DNA of 59,427 nucleotides from Mesorhizobium sp. B2-7-2 (GCF_006440775.1 NZ_VFTZ01000029.1:5001-64427), one strand, 5' to 3'; positions 27,424 to 36,085 are shown, counted from the stretch's first letter. Made by a program: numbers and translations. Notes: generated by a model from the sequence alone, not told the origin.

Positions 27424-28620
27424 TCACTTCTTGGCGATGTCGAGGAAGGCCTCGGCCGCAGCCTTGGCGAAGGCGGGATCGTTGATATGCAGCGGCAGGC
27501 GAGTGACGGTGCGGTTCCTGGTCGGACCGATCGTGCGCTCAATGGCGTCAAACAGCTCGGCGTCGGCTTCCGGATCGAAGAAGGCGCCGCCTTCGATATC
27601 GAGCGCCGAGACGCCCTTCTCCGGGATCAGGAAGCGGATCGGACCGTCGCATCGGGCAAGGCGACCGCCGATCCATCCGCCGATCTTGCGGCATTCCTCG
27701 GCCGTGGTGCGCATCAGCGTAACGTTGGGATTGTGCTCGTAGAAGAGCCGCCCACGATATTGTTCCGGGATCGTCGGCGGCGCCCAGAAGTTCACCATGT
27801 CGAGCGCGCCGACCGAGCCGACATAGGGCAATTTCGTGCGCGCAATCGCGCCGAAGCGATCCTCGGTCGCCGGCAGCACGCCGCCTAACAGGAAATCGCA
27901 GATTTCCGTCGTGGTGATGTCGAGGACGCCGGCAAGCAGGCCGCTGTCGGCGAGCTTCTCCATCGAGCGGCCGCCGGTGCCGGTGGCATGGAAGACCATA
28001 CAGTCATAGTCGGGGCGCAATCGGTCGACGATCGCCGTCACACAGGGCGTGGTGACGCCGAACATGGTGAGCCCGAGCGCCGGCTTGCCGGCGGCGGCCG
28101 AGGCGGGCTTCGCCGCCATGCCCGCGATCGCCTGGGCGGCATTGTGCAGCACCGTGCGGGAGAGCCTGTTCAGTCCCGCCATGTCGGTGACCGACGGCAT
28201 CATGATGATGTCGGAGATGTCGACGTAAGGCGCGGTATCGCCGGAGGCCAATGTCGAGACCATGATCTTCGGCAGGCCGAGCGGCAGCGCCCGCATGCCG
28301 GCGGTGACGATCGAGGTGCCGCCGCCGCCGCCGATGCCGATCGCCCCGGCGATGTCGTTACGTGACTGGATGAAATTCGCGAAGGCCGCGCCCATGCCGG
28401 CAACGGCGGCCCCGCGATCGTCGATGCCGAGAACAGCGCCCGCTCCCTTGGGATGATGCGCGGCGACCTCGCTGGCGGGGGTATCCACCGGGACGGTCGC
28501 GCCGCGCGTGCCGATATCGACACGGACGACCGCGCCGCCGGCCTTGGCGACGGCATCGGCCAGGAAGGCGAGTTCCTCACCTTTGGTGTCGGCGGTGCCG
28601 ATCACATAGATACGCTTCAT
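27424..28620 (-). CDS. Tm-1-like ATP-binding domain protein (UPF0261)
   Basis: 398 residues from MKRIYVIGTADTKGEELAFLADAV, the hallmark start of UPF0261 proteins. Internal GIGGGGGTSIVTAGMRALPLGLPKIMVSTLASGD and DCMVFHATGTGGRSMEKL are family-specific blocks. The homologous N-terminal domain of plant Tm-1 binds ATP. First gene of the three-gene operon with the TIM barrel and cupin. The frame upstream of this start is the palindromic element A, not protein. Confidence 0.9.
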   Translation of the reverse strand: MKRIYVIGTADTKGEELAFLADAVAKAGGAVVRVDIGTRGATVPVDTPASEVAAHHPKGAGAVLGIDDRGAAVAGMGAAFANFIQSRNDIAGAIGIGGGGGTSIVTAGMRALPLGLPKIMVSTLASGDTAPYVDISDIIMMPSVTDMAGLNRLSRTVLHNAAQAIAGMAAKPASAAAGKPALGLTMFGVTTPCVTAIVDRLRPDYDCMVFHATGTGGRSMEKLADSGLLAGVLDITTTEICDFLLGGVLPATEDRFGAIARTKLPYVGSVGALDMVNFWAPPTIPEQYRGRLFYEHNPNVTLMRTTAEECRKIGGWIGGRLARCDGPIRFLIPEKGVSALDIEGGAFFDPEADAELFDAIERTIGPTRNRTVTRLPLHINDPAFAKAAAEAFLDIAKK

Positions 28621-28687
28621 GGATGCGTCTCTCGGCTGGGCGGGCCGGAGATAGCGATGCTTAACGCATGAGAGCCTGTTGCTCTTC

Positions 28688-28850
28688 GGCGCCCCCCTCT
28701 GTCCTGCCGAACATCTCCCCCACAAGGGGGGAGATTGGCTTGCCTTGATGCCGCCGCTTCTCCTGCGACGCTCAAGATTGGCGAAAGCAAGCCGGAAATC
28801 CGATCTCCCCCCAAGTGGGGGAGATGTCCGGCAGGACAGAGGGGGGCGCC
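28688..28850. repeat. Palindromic element A, copy 3
   Basis: GGCGCCCCCCTCTGTCCTGCC at the left and its inverse ending GGGGGGCGCC at the right; arms ATCTCCCCC able to form local hairpins. Fills most of the divergent gap between the Tm-1-like operon and the TetR gene, so both promoters must lie in the flanks. Confidence 0.9.
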
Positions 28851-28916
28851 GTAGAGCGTCAACGTGGCCAATCCGGGAGCCATTGCAAATTTTTGAGACG
28901 CGCGTATCGTATTGAT

Positions 28917-29612
28917 ATGGATGTCTCACGTCAACAAGCCGCCTCCGCCGATGATGCCACGCAGGCGCCGGCCGCAGAGAAGGGGCCGCGCGCCCGCACG
29001 AAGAGGCTGATGCTGGAAACGGCGACGAGGCTGATGCAGTCCGGCATGACCCCTTCGGTCAGCGAGGTCGCGGAGGCGGCAGAGGTGTCGCGCGCCACCG
29101 CCTACCGCTATTTCCCGAGCCAGGCGGCGCTGGTGCAGGCGGTGGTCGATCAAGGGCTCGGCCCGATCCTCACCTGGAAGTCGGCATCCGACGATGCCGA
29201 GCGGCGCGTGGCGGACCTGTTCGCCACCGCGATGCCGCGCATCGAAGCCTTCGAGGCGACGTTCAAGGCGGCGCTGAAACTGTCCCTCGACCAATGGGCG
29301 CGGCGCCAGGCAGGCACGCTCGGGTCCGAACCGGCCTTCATTCGCGGCCATCGCGTCGACCTGTTGAAAGATGCGATCGCACCGCTCAAGGGGCGCTTGA
29401 AGCCGCGCCAGTTGAGGCGCCTGGCCCAGGCGCTGTCGCTGATGTTCGGCGTCGAGGTGGTCACGGTGCTGAAGGACATCTGGGGGCTGAACAGTACCGA
29501 GATGATGTCGGTCGCGCAGTGGGCGGCAGGCGCCTTGGTGCGCGCCGCGATGGCGGAATCGGAGGCAAAATCGGCAGGAATGGCTACGGCGCCTGAGGCG
29601 ACGATCGGTTAA
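28917..29612 (+). CDS. TetR family transcriptional regulator
   Basis: 231 residues. HTH: KRLMLETATRLMQSGMTPSVSEVAEAAEVSRATAYRYFPSQAALVQAVV at about 29-77 with the YRYFPSQ signature. The C-terminal ligand domain is diverged. The ATG at 28917 gives a normal length; the frame upstream lies in palindromic element A. Divergent from the Tm-1-like operon and therefore its likely repressor. A FadR-type palindrome begins on its last codon. Confidence 0.88.
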   Translation: MDVSRQQAASADDATQAPAAEKGPRARTKRLMLETATRLMQSGMTPSVSEVAEAAEVSRATAYRYFPSQAALVQAVVDQGLGPILTWKSASDDAERRVADLFATAMPRIEAFEATFKAALKLSLDQWARRQAGTLGSEPAFIRGHRVDLLKDAIAPLKGRLKPRQLRRLAQALSLMFGVEVVTVLKDIWGLNSTEMMSVAQWAAGALVRAAMAESEAKSAGMATAPEATIG

Positions 29613-29630
29613 ATCTGGTTCGACCAGATT
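29612..29630. promoter_or_regulatory. FadR/FCD-type operator upstream of the CUT1 operon
   Basis: AATCTGGTTCGACCAGATT: 8-bp perfect arms around TCG. The core CTGGTTCGACCA is identical to that at 44469-44480 and nearly identical to 24599-24617. About 180 bases upstream of the main promoter of the sugar operon. Confidence 0.7.
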
Positions 29631-29770
29631 GTGAGGGCGATTTTGAATGTTAAATGGGGTGAGCGGGCCCTCACAAGGGATCGGCGTATCAAGGAGTAGG
29701 AAAAACGAGGGAAAACAGGCAGATGCCGCATTGGTGGGCCCGTTCGCCTGCTCCTAGCCTCCCAAGAAAG

Positions 29771-29786
29771 CGCTTGACGTCAAGCG
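29771..29786. promoter_or_regulatory. Perfect 16-bp palindrome over the -35 box
   Basis: CGCTTGACGTCAAGCG reads identically on both strands and contains TTGAC, the likely -35 element of the sugar operon. It could be a separate operator. Confidence 0.5.
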
Positions 29787-29803
29787 GGAATTGGTAATAC
29801 CAG
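29773..29803 (+). promoter_or_regulatory. Promoter with operator TTGGTAATACCAG over the -10
   Basis: CTTGAC at 29773-29778 and TAATAC at 29795-29800 with a 16-base spacer. The inverted repeat TTGGTAATACCAG (29791-29803) covers the -10 box, implying repression. The same arrangement occurs at 44630-44661. Confidence 0.6.
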
Positions 29804-29962
29804 ATTTAGGACCGATAAAGCGGATCAAAGTGAAGGCTGCGATCCATTTCCGACAGGGTGGGAGGCCTGGACCGGAGAGGTGCCATCACAGGAGGAACTA
29901 CCAAGGCCGGCTTCGCCGCCGGCTCGCATGAGACGGTAGAATGCGCACAAGGGAGGAAAACT

Positions 29963-31279
29963 ATGCGCAAGATTATGACCAGCGTGATTGCTGGTATTGG
30001 GCTGGCGCTTGCCTGCGGGACATCCGTCCGCGCGCAGGATAAGGAACTCACCATCTTCTGGGCGGAATGGGACCCGGCGAACTACCTGCAGGAACTGGTC
30101 AACGACTACACAGCCGAAACCGGCGTGAAGGTCACGGTTCAGACAACGCCGTGGCCCGACTTCCAGACCAAGGCCTTCACCGAGTTCAACGCGCATGGCG
30201 ACGCCTACGACATGGTCGTCGGCGACTCGCAATGGCTGGGCGCCGGTTCGACGCAAGGCCACTATGTCGACCTGACCGACTTCTTCAACCAGCACAAGCT
30301 TGGCGACGTGATGGCGCCCGCGACCATCAAATATTACGCCGAGTACCCGGGCGGTTCCAGCAAGTACTGGGCAATCCCGCTGGAAGGCGACGCGATCGGC
30401 TGGTCCTATCGCAAGGACTGGTTCGAGGACCCGAAGGAGAAGGAAGCCTTCAAGGCCAAATACGGCTACGACCTCGCGGTGCCGACGACCTATGCGCAGC
30501 TGCGCGACATCGCCGAGTTCTTCCACCGTCCGGACCAGAAGCGGTACGGCGTGGCCATCTACACCGACAATTCCTATGACGCGATGGCGATGGGCGTCGA
30601 AAGCGCCATCTTCAGCTATGGCGGCGATCTCGGCGACTACGCGACCTACAAGGTCGACGGCATCACCAACTCCAAGGAAGCCGCCGCCGGCCTCGACATG
30701 TACAAGCAACTCTACAAGTTCACGCCTCCCGGCTGGGGCAAGACTTTCTTCGTGGAAGACAACCAGGCGATCACCGGCGGCCTGGCCGCGATGAGCATGA
30801 ACTTCTTCGCCTTCTTCCCGCCGCTGGTGAACAAGGCCACCAACCCCTACGCCGACGTCACCGGCTTCTTCGCCAATCCGGCCGGCCCGGACGGCAAGCG
30901 CTTCGCCGCGCTCGGCGGCCAGGGCATCTCGGTCGTCTCATATTCGAAGAACAAGGACGAGGCGATGAAGTTCCTCGAGTGGTTCATCAAGGACGAGACC
31001 CAGAAGAAGTGGGCCGAGCTCGGCGGCTACACCTGCAGCCAGGCCGTGCTGAAGTCGGAGGCCTTCCAGAACGCGACGCCCTACAACAAAGCGTTCTACG
31101 ACACGATGTTCATGGTCAAGGACTTCTGGGCAACGCCTGAATACGCCGAAGTGCTCGACCAGCTGAACCAGAACATCTATCCGTTCGTGGTCGGCGGCAA
31201 GGGCACCGCCCAGGAGGCGCTCGACAAGACGACCGCCGACTGGAAGGCGACTTTCACCAAGTACAACCGTTACAAGTAA
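29963..31279 (+). CDS. CUT1-family sugar/polyol ABC substrate-binding protein
   Basis: 438 residues. Sec signal MRKIMTSVIAGIGLALACGTSVRA with cleavage before QDKELTIFW. The core TIFWAEWDPANYLQELVNDYTAETGVKVTVQTTPWPDFQTK belongs to the family-1 (UgpB/MalE-like) binding proteins. Start is set by GGGAGGAAAACT just upstream; the longer frame from 29858 has no such site. First gene of a six-gene operon (binding protein, two permeases, small membrane protein, two ATPases). The sugar or polyol is not known. Confidence 0.93.
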   Translation: MRKIMTSVIAGIGLALACGTSVRAQDKELTIFWAEWDPANYLQELVNDYTAETGVKVTVQTTPWPDFQTKAFTEFNAHGDAYDMVVGDSQWLGAGSTQGHYVDLTDFFNQHKLGDVMAPATIKYYAEYPGGSSKYWAIPLEGDAIGWSYRKDWFEDPKEKEAFKAKYGYDLAVPTTYAQLRDIAEFFHRPDQKRYGVAIYTDNSYDAMAMGVESAIFSYGGDLGDYATYKVDGITNSKEAAAGLDMYKQLYKFTPPGWGKTFFVEDNQAITGGLAAMSMNFFAFFPPLVNKATNPYADVTGFFANPAGPDGKRFAALGGQGISVVSYSKNKDEAMKFLEWFIKDETQKKWAELGGYTCSQAVLKSEAFQNATPYNKAFYDTMFMVKDFWATPEYAEVLDQLNQNIYPFVVGGKGTAQEALDKTTADWKATFTKYNRYK

Positions 31280-31291
31280 GCATCGCAGTCA

Positions 31292-31324
31292 GAATGCCGG
31301 AGGAGGTTTCCCCCTCCGGCATTC
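31292..31324 (+). promoter_or_regulatory. Strong intercistronic hairpin after the binding-protein gene
   Basis: GAATGCCGGAGG and CCTCCGGCATTC form a perfect 12-bp stem with a 9-base loop, followed by CTGTTTTC. It probably protects the abundant binding-protein mRNA or acts as a partial terminator before the permease genes. Confidence 0.75.
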
Positions 31325-31343
31325 CTGTTTTCAGGAGACAAAG

Positions 31344-32249
31344 TTGGCTTCGGTAGCCCTTACCAATCTTGATCCAGCGTCCAGGGCCGCCGCTCGCGGC
31401 TGGTCCGATCTGACCATCCGCAACCTGTTCATCATCCCGACGCTGGTCTTTCTGATCGTCTTCAATATTTTCCCGCTGATCTATTCGCTCGGCTATTCCT
31501 TCACGAACTTCGCCGCGAACCGCAGCGAACCCTGGCAGTTCGTCGGCTTGCAGAACTATCGTGAGCTGCTGAGCGACGATCATATCTGGTCGAACTTCGT
31601 CATCACCGCCAAATATGTGATCGTTTCGGTGGCTGGGCAGATGATCGTCGGCTTCGGCCTTGCGCTTCTGCTCAACCGCAGCTTTCCGATGAAGGGCCTG
31701 ATCACCACGCTTCTGCTGCTGCCGATGATGATGTCCGCGGCGGTCGTCGGCCTGTTCTGGCAATTGCTCTACAGCCCGTCCTGGGGACCGATCAACTATG
31801 TCTTCGGCCTTGGCGACTTCGCCTGGCTCTCCAATCCCGACAGCGCGCTCTACGCAGTCGCGATCACCGATATCTGGATGTGGTCGCCTTTCGTCATGCT
31901 GCTGTCGCTCGCCGGTCTCTCGGCCGTGCCGCAGCATCTCTACGAGGCGGCCGCGATCGACCGCGCCGGCTGGTGGTACACCTTCACTCGCATCACCTTG
32001 CCGCTGGTCTCGCCGATCCTTTTGATCGCGCTGATCTTCCGCACCATGGAAGCCTTCAAGACCTTCGACATCGCCTACACGATGACCACCCAGCCGACCG
32101 CCGAGCTGATCGCGATCCGGCTCTACAAGCAGGCCTTCCAGCAGTGGGATACGGGCAAGTCCTGCGCGCTGGCCTACATCGTGCTGATCATGGTGCTGGC
32201 GATCACCAACCTCTACGTGAAGTATCTCAACAAGGTGAAGGAGCGCTGA
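31344..32249 (+). CDS. CUT1 ABC permease (MalF/UgpA-like)
   Basis: 301 residues, six predicted membrane segments starting at LFIIPTLVFLIVFNIFPLIYSLGYSFTNF. EAA loop: YEAAAIDRAGWWYTFTRITLPLVSPILLI. The start is a TTG with AGGAGA 5 bases upstream; no ATG is available near. Pairs with the next permease, one base behind. Confidence 0.9.
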   Translation: MASVALTNLDPASRAAARGWSDLTIRNLFIIPTLVFLIVFNIFPLIYSLGYSFTNFAANRSEPWQFVGLQNYRELLSDDHIWSNFVITAKYVIVSVAGQMIVGFGLALLLNRSFPMKGLITTLLLLPMMMSAAVVGLFWQLLYSPSWGPINYVFGLGDFAWLSNPDSALYAVAITDIWMWSPFVMLLSLAGLSAVPQHLYEAAAIDRAGWWYTFTRITLPLVSPILLIALIFRTMEAFKTFDIAYTMTTQPTAELIAIRLYKQAFQQWDTGKSCALAYIVLIMVLAITNLYVKYLNKVKER

Positions 32250-32250
32250 C

Positions 32251-33207
32251 ATGGCCGCCGTTCGCACTTCTTCCGAAGTCGCCTTCAACCGCATCGCCAT
32301 CGCCGCGGTGCTGATCGCGACGCTGATCTTCCTGGCACCGATCTACTGGATCGCTTCGACGGCCTTCAAGCCGAAGGAGCTCGCCGTCAGCGTCCCGCCC
32401 ACCGTGCTGTTCGAGCCCGAGGTGACGCCGTTCGTGCGGCTCTTCACCAAGCGCGTGCAGATGCAGAAGCCCGTCGATCCGCAAGTCTACGATGCCGCGC
32501 CCTGGTGGGAAAAACGCATCTATGACGGCGGCGAGCGGGTTCTCAAGGTCGGCAAGGACGTGCAGCTTTCGCAATATCCCGACCGGTTCATGAACAGCCT
32601 GATCGTGGCGGTGATCAGCACGGTGCTGGCTGTGGGCATGGGAACCTTCACCGCCTATGGCTTCTCACGCTTCAAGATCGCCGGCGAGGCGGACCTGCTC
32701 TTCTTCATCCTGTCGACCCGCATGCTGCCGCCGGTGGTGGTCGCCATTCCGATGTTCCTGATGTACCGGGTCGTGGGCCTCAACGATTCGCATATCGGCC
32801 TGATCATCCTCTATGTCGCCTTCAATCTTTCCTTCTCGGTCTGGCTGATGAAGGGCTTCATGGACGAGATCCCGAAAGAATATGAGGAGGCGGCGCTCGT
32901 CGACGGCTACACGCGCATGCAGGCCTTCTTCAAGATCGTGCTGCCGGAAGCGGCGACCGGCATCGCCGCCACCGCGGTGTTCTGCTTCATCACCGCCTGG
33001 AATGAATACGCCTTTGCGCTGATCATGACCAACCGGCGCGCCCAGACGGCGCCGCCCTTCATCCCCTCGCAGATCGGCTCCGGCCTGCCGGACTGGACGA
33101 CGATCGCGGCGGGTACCTTCCTGTTCCTGTTGCCGGTCGCAATCTTCACCTTCCTGCTGCGCAACCATCTGCTTCGCGGCGTGACGTTCGGAGCAATCCG
33201 CAAATGA
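32251..33207 (+). CDS. CUT1 ABC permease (MalG/UgpE-like)
   Basis: 318 residues. First helix at IAAVLIATLIFLAPIYWIASTAFKPKEL; EAA loop EEAALVDGYTRMQAFFKIVLPEAATGIAATAV. It has a longer periplasmic stretch than usual after helix 1 (about residues 45-110). Begins one base after the preceding stop and overlaps the next small gene by 4 bases. Confidence 0.9.
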   Translation: MAAVRTSSEVAFNRIAIAAVLIATLIFLAPIYWIASTAFKPKELAVSVPPTVLFEPEVTPFVRLFTKRVQMQKPVDPQVYDAAPWWEKRIYDGGERVLKVGKDVQLSQYPDRFMNSLIVAVISTVLAVGMGTFTAYGFSRFKIAGEADLLFFILSTRMLPPVVVAIPMFLMYRVVGLNDSHIGLIILYVAFNLSFSVWLMKGFMDEIPKEYEEAALVDGYTRMQAFFKIVLPEAATGIAATAVFCFITAWNEYAFALIMTNRRAQTAPPFIPSQIGSGLPDWTTIAAGTFLFLLPVAIFTFLLRNHLLRGVTFGAIRK

Positions 33208-33425
33208 GTTTTCGCTCCACCAACGAGAAGTACCTGCTGCCGGCCTCGCAAATCCTCATGGTGCTGGGCATCGTAGCGCTCTGCCAACCATGGAGCCTCG
33301 GCCTGCATTCATACGGTGTGACGATCATCCTGATCGGGCTGATCGGCTTCAACATCACGTCCAAGATCGCACCGGAGCAGAGCGAGGAAACCGGCGCCGC
33401 GACGCATGAGGGAGCCCGCCAGTGA
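33204..33425 (+). CDS. Small membrane protein of the CUT1 operon
   Basis: 73 residues with two hydrophobic segments (about 10-30 and 37-52) and a short charged C-terminus. The start overlaps the permease stop (ATGA) and the end overlaps the next start (GTGA), so it is translated within the operon and is very likely real. Glycerol-type CUT1 operons of Rhizobium also carry a small membrane gene (glpU), which suggests an accessory subunit, but sequence similarity is not evident. Function unknown. Confidence 0.8.
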   Translation: MSFRSTNEKYLLPASQILMVLGIVALCQPWSLGLHSYGVTIILIGLIGFNITSKIAPEQSEETGAATHEGARQ

Positions 33426-34528
33426 CGCAGATCGAACTTCGCGGCATCGAGAAATTCTTCGGTGCCGTCCAGGTCATCCATAATCTGAACCTGGCCATCG
33501 CCGACAACGAGTTCATCGTGCTGCTCGGCCAGTCGGGCTGCGGCAAGACCACGACGCTGCGCGCCGTGGCAGGGCTGGAGACGATCGACCAGGGCGATAT
33601 CCTGATCGACGGCAAGCCGGTGCAGCACCTCAAGGCGGCCGACCGCGACATCGCCATGGTGTTCCAGTCCTTCTCGCTCTACCCGCATATGACGGTGTTC
33701 GAGAACGTCGCCTTTCCGCTGCGTGCAATGCGCATGAGCAGCGGCGAAGTCGACAAGTCCGTGCGCGAGGTCGCCCGGGTCCTGCGCATCACCGATCTGC
33801 TCGACAAGAGGCCGTCGGCGCTCTCGGGCGGCGACATGCAGCGCGTGGCCATCGGCCGTGCGCTGGTGCGGCGCCCGAAGGCGATGCTGATGGACGAGCC
33901 GATCGGCGCGCTCGACGCCAAGCTGCGCGAGGAGATGCGCGCCGAGATCAAGCGCCTGCACGTCAAGCAAGGGTCGACCACGATCTATGTCACGCACGAC
34001 CAGATCGAGGCGATGAGCCTCGCCGACCGCATCGTCATCATGCATGAAGGCTTCATCCAGCAGGTCGGCACGCCAGACGATGTCTATTCGCATCCGGCAA
34101 ACCTGTTTGTGGCGCAATTCGTCGGCAGCCCAGTGATGAACATCGCCGAGGCCAGTGTCGCGGATCAGGCGGGCGCTGCCTCCGTAACCGTCGGCGATGC
34201 GCCGGCTGGCTTCGAGTTCCCGCGCCAGCTCCTGTCCAGGCTCAACGGGCATGCAGCCAATGGCGGCCTGACGCTCGGCATCCGCCCGGAGGGCGTACTC
34301 GTGCGGCACGATGCGGCGGCCGGCTACATGCCGGTCGAGGCGAGCATCATCGAGCCGCTCGGGTCCTTCGACATTGTCGATCTCAGGGTCGGCTCCACAA
34401 TGCTGCGCGCCCGCACCAAGGCGGGCTACGTCTCGGGCCCCGGCGAGAAAGTCCATGTCCGCATCGATCCCGAGCAGGCGCACTTCTTCGACACGGCAAG
34501 CGGCAAGTCGCTGGGAGTAAGGCTGTAA
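33422..34528 (+). CDS. CUT1 ABC ATP-binding protein 1 (UgpC/MalK-like)
   Basis: 368 residues with a GTG start overlapping the small membrane gene. Walker A GQSGCGKTT, Q-loop FQSFSLYPHMTV, signature LSGGDMQRVAIGRAL (Asp in place of the usual Glu/Gln), Walker B MLMDEPIGALD and H-loop VTHDQIEAM. The C-terminal third is an MalK-type TOBE/OB regulatory domain. One of two tandem ATPases, probably forming a heterodimer. Confidence 0.92.
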   Translation: MTQIELRGIEKFFGAVQVIHNLNLAIADNEFIVLLGQSGCGKTTTLRAVAGLETIDQGDILIDGKPVQHLKAADRDIAMVFQSFSLYPHMTVFENVAFPLRAMRMSSGEVDKSVREVARVLRITDLLDKRPSALSGGDMQRVAIGRALVRRPKAMLMDEPIGALDAKLREEMRAEIKRLHVKQGSTTIYVTHDQIEAMSLADRIVIMHEGFIQQVGTPDDVYSHPANLFVAQFVGSPVMNIAEASVADQAGAASVTVGDAPAGFEFPRQLLSRLNGHAANGGLTLGIRPEGVLVRHDAAAGYMPVEASIIEPLGSFDIVDLRVGSTMLRARTKAGYVSGPGEKVHVRIDPEQAHFFDTASGKSLGVRL

Positions 34529-35631
34529 TGGCCCATATCGAACTGAAGAACATCACCAAGAAATACGGCAGCCACACCGCGCTGACGGGTCTGAACCTCG
34601 ACATAGCCGACGGCGAGTTCTTCGTGCTGCTTGGCGAGACCGGCGCCGGCAAGACGACGACGCTACGCCTGATCGCCGGACTGGATAAGCCGACCGAGGG
34701 GCAAGTTCTCATCGATGGTGTCGACGTTGCCGGATGGGGTGCGGCCGAGCGCGACGTCGCGCTGGTGCTGCAGCAATATTCGCTTTATCCGCGCTACACT
34801 GTGCGGCAGAACCTCGAATTTCCGCTGAAGCCGAAGATCCGCAGGCTGCCGGATGCCGAGATCAAGGACCGTGTCGCGCGCGCCGCCCGCACGCTCAGGA
34901 TCGAACACCTGCTCGACCGCAAGACCGACCGGCTTTCCGGCGGCGAGATGCAGCGCGTCTCGATCGGCCGCGCCATCGTGCGCAAACCGCGCGTGTTCCT
35001 GATGGACGAGCCGCTGTCGGCGCTCGACGCCAAGCTGCGCGAGGCGCTGCGCACGGAATTGAAGAACCTGCAGATGCAACTCGGCGCCACCTTCCTGTTC
35101 GTCACGCACGACCAGATCGAGGCCATGTCGATGGGCGACAAGGTCGGCGTGCTCAACCATGGCCGCATCGTCCAGACGGGCACGCCGCATGAGATCTACA
35201 ACAACCCGCGCGACACCTATGTCGCGAGCTTCGTCGGCTCGCCGCCGATGAACCTCATCGACGGCAGACTTGTCGACGACCGCGCGGTGATGGCGCCGAT
35301 GAATTTCGAACTGCCGCTCGCAATTGGGGCCAAGGCTTTCGGGGGAGCCAAGGCAAGCGGCGCGACCGACGGTCGCCCGCTCGTCTTCGGCATCCGTCCG
35401 GAGGATGTCTACCTGGAGAGCGGCGCGCCGGTCGAGGCACGGGTCCACGATGTCGAGAACCACGGCGTGGAGAAGATCCTGACGCTGAGGGTCGGCGACA
35501 CGATGCTGCGGGCCACGGTGCCGGCCAGGACCGACGTCGCGATCGAAGAGCCGGTGCGCTTTGCCTGGAACCCGGACAAGGTGGTGATGTTCGACAAAGG
35601 TAGCGGTGTGAGCCTGCGGCACGCGGGATAG
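34528..35631 (+). CDS. CUT1 ABC ATP-binding protein 2 (UgpC/MalK-like)
   Basis: 367 residues; start shares one base with the previous stop. Walker A is GETGAGKTT, with Ala instead of the usual Cys, and the Q-loop is LQQYSLYPRYTV instead of FQ..; signature LSGGEMQRVSIGRAI, Walker B FLMDEPLSALD, H-loop VTHDQIEAM. C-terminal TOBE domain present. Differences from the first ATPase suggest specialised halves, as in glycerol-type GlpS/GlpT transporters. Confidence 0.92.
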   Translation: MAHIELKNITKKYGSHTALTGLNLDIADGEFFVLLGETGAGKTTTLRLIAGLDKPTEGQVLIDGVDVAGWGAAERDVALVLQQYSLYPRYTVRQNLEFPLKPKIRRLPDAEIKDRVARAARTLRIEHLLDRKTDRLSGGEMQRVSIGRAIVRKPRVFLMDEPLSALDAKLREALRTELKNLQMQLGATFLFVTHDQIEAMSMGDKVGVLNHGRIVQTGTPHEIYNNPRDTYVASFVGSPPMNLIDGRLVDDRAVMAPMNFELPLAIGAKAFGGAKASGATDGRPLVFGIRPEDVYLESGAPVEARVHDVENHGVEKILTLRVGDTMLRATVPARTDVAIEEPVRFAWNPDKVVMFDKGSGVSLRHAG

Positions 35632-35637
35632 AAGTCG

Positions 35638-35650
35638 GGCTTAGCCCGCA
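35638..35650. terminator. Small hairpin between convergent genes
   Basis: CGGGC-tta-GCCCG in the 22-base gap between the sugar operon and the cupin gene; a weak bidirectional terminator candidate. Confidence 0.3.
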
Positions 35651-35653
35651 GTC

Positions 35654-36085
35654 TTATTTCGGCAGATAGGTCTCGTAAGGCGTGTCGTTGATCAGCAGGA
35701 TCACGCATTCGGTGTCCGACAGGCAGGCGTCGTCATGCATTTCGTCGGCCTTCTGGGTCCAGTAGGAGCCGGGCGGCAACTCGACCTTTGTGGCTTCGCC
35801 GCCCTGCATCTGCCAGTGCGCCCAGAGACCCTTGATGACCACTGCGCGGTAATCGGCGGTGTGGGCATGGACGGGCGCGCGCCAGTTGCCGGGAACCTTC
35901 AGCAGCGTGCCGGCCGGTCCTCTTGCCCGTTCGCCCCATAGCGGGCCAAGGCGCTGAGGCTGGCCTGGCGCTTCGACGGCATAAGGGATCTTGTCGGCGG
36001 ACAAATAGCTGTCTTCCAGCGCGAAAGCGGGGCTCGGCAAGATGGCAAGTGCGGCAAGGGCAAGCGGTGCAAGATGATTGGGCAT
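35654..36085 (-). CDS. Secreted cupin-like protein
   Basis: 143 residues from MPNHLAPLALAALAILPSPAFA, a Sec signal with cleavage before LEDSYLSADK. The rest resembles a cupin: LKVPGNWRAPVHAHTADYRAVVIKGLWAHW (His ligands) and PPGSYWTQKADEMHDDAC. Two later cysteines, CLSDTEC, may form a disulphide in the periplasm. The frame upstream of the signal peptide is not used. It lies beside the AraC gene but does not overlap it. Function unknown. Confidence 0.8.
   Translation of the reverse strand: MPNHLAPLALAALAILPSPAFALEDSYLSADKIPYAVEAPGQPQRLGPLWGERARGPAGTLLKVPGNWRAPVHAHTADYRAVVIKGLWAHWQMQGGEATKVELPPGSYWTQKADEMHDDACLSDTECVILLINDTPYETYLPK

Larger units (their letters stand above)
29613..29962 (+). 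promoter_or_regulatory. Control region and leader of the CUT1 sugar operon
   Basis: About 350 bases without a gene. It contains the FadR-type operator (start), a 16-bp palindrome (29771-29786), a promoter with an overlapping operator (29774-29803) and a leader of about 150 bases, ending in the strong Shine-Dalgarno GGGAGGAAAAC. Confidence 0.6.

Noticed and set aside
28815..28916. N-terminal extension of the TetR regulator
   Set aside because: The extra residues come from palindromic element A and give an abnormal N-terminus; the ATG at 28917 gives a normal TetR protein.
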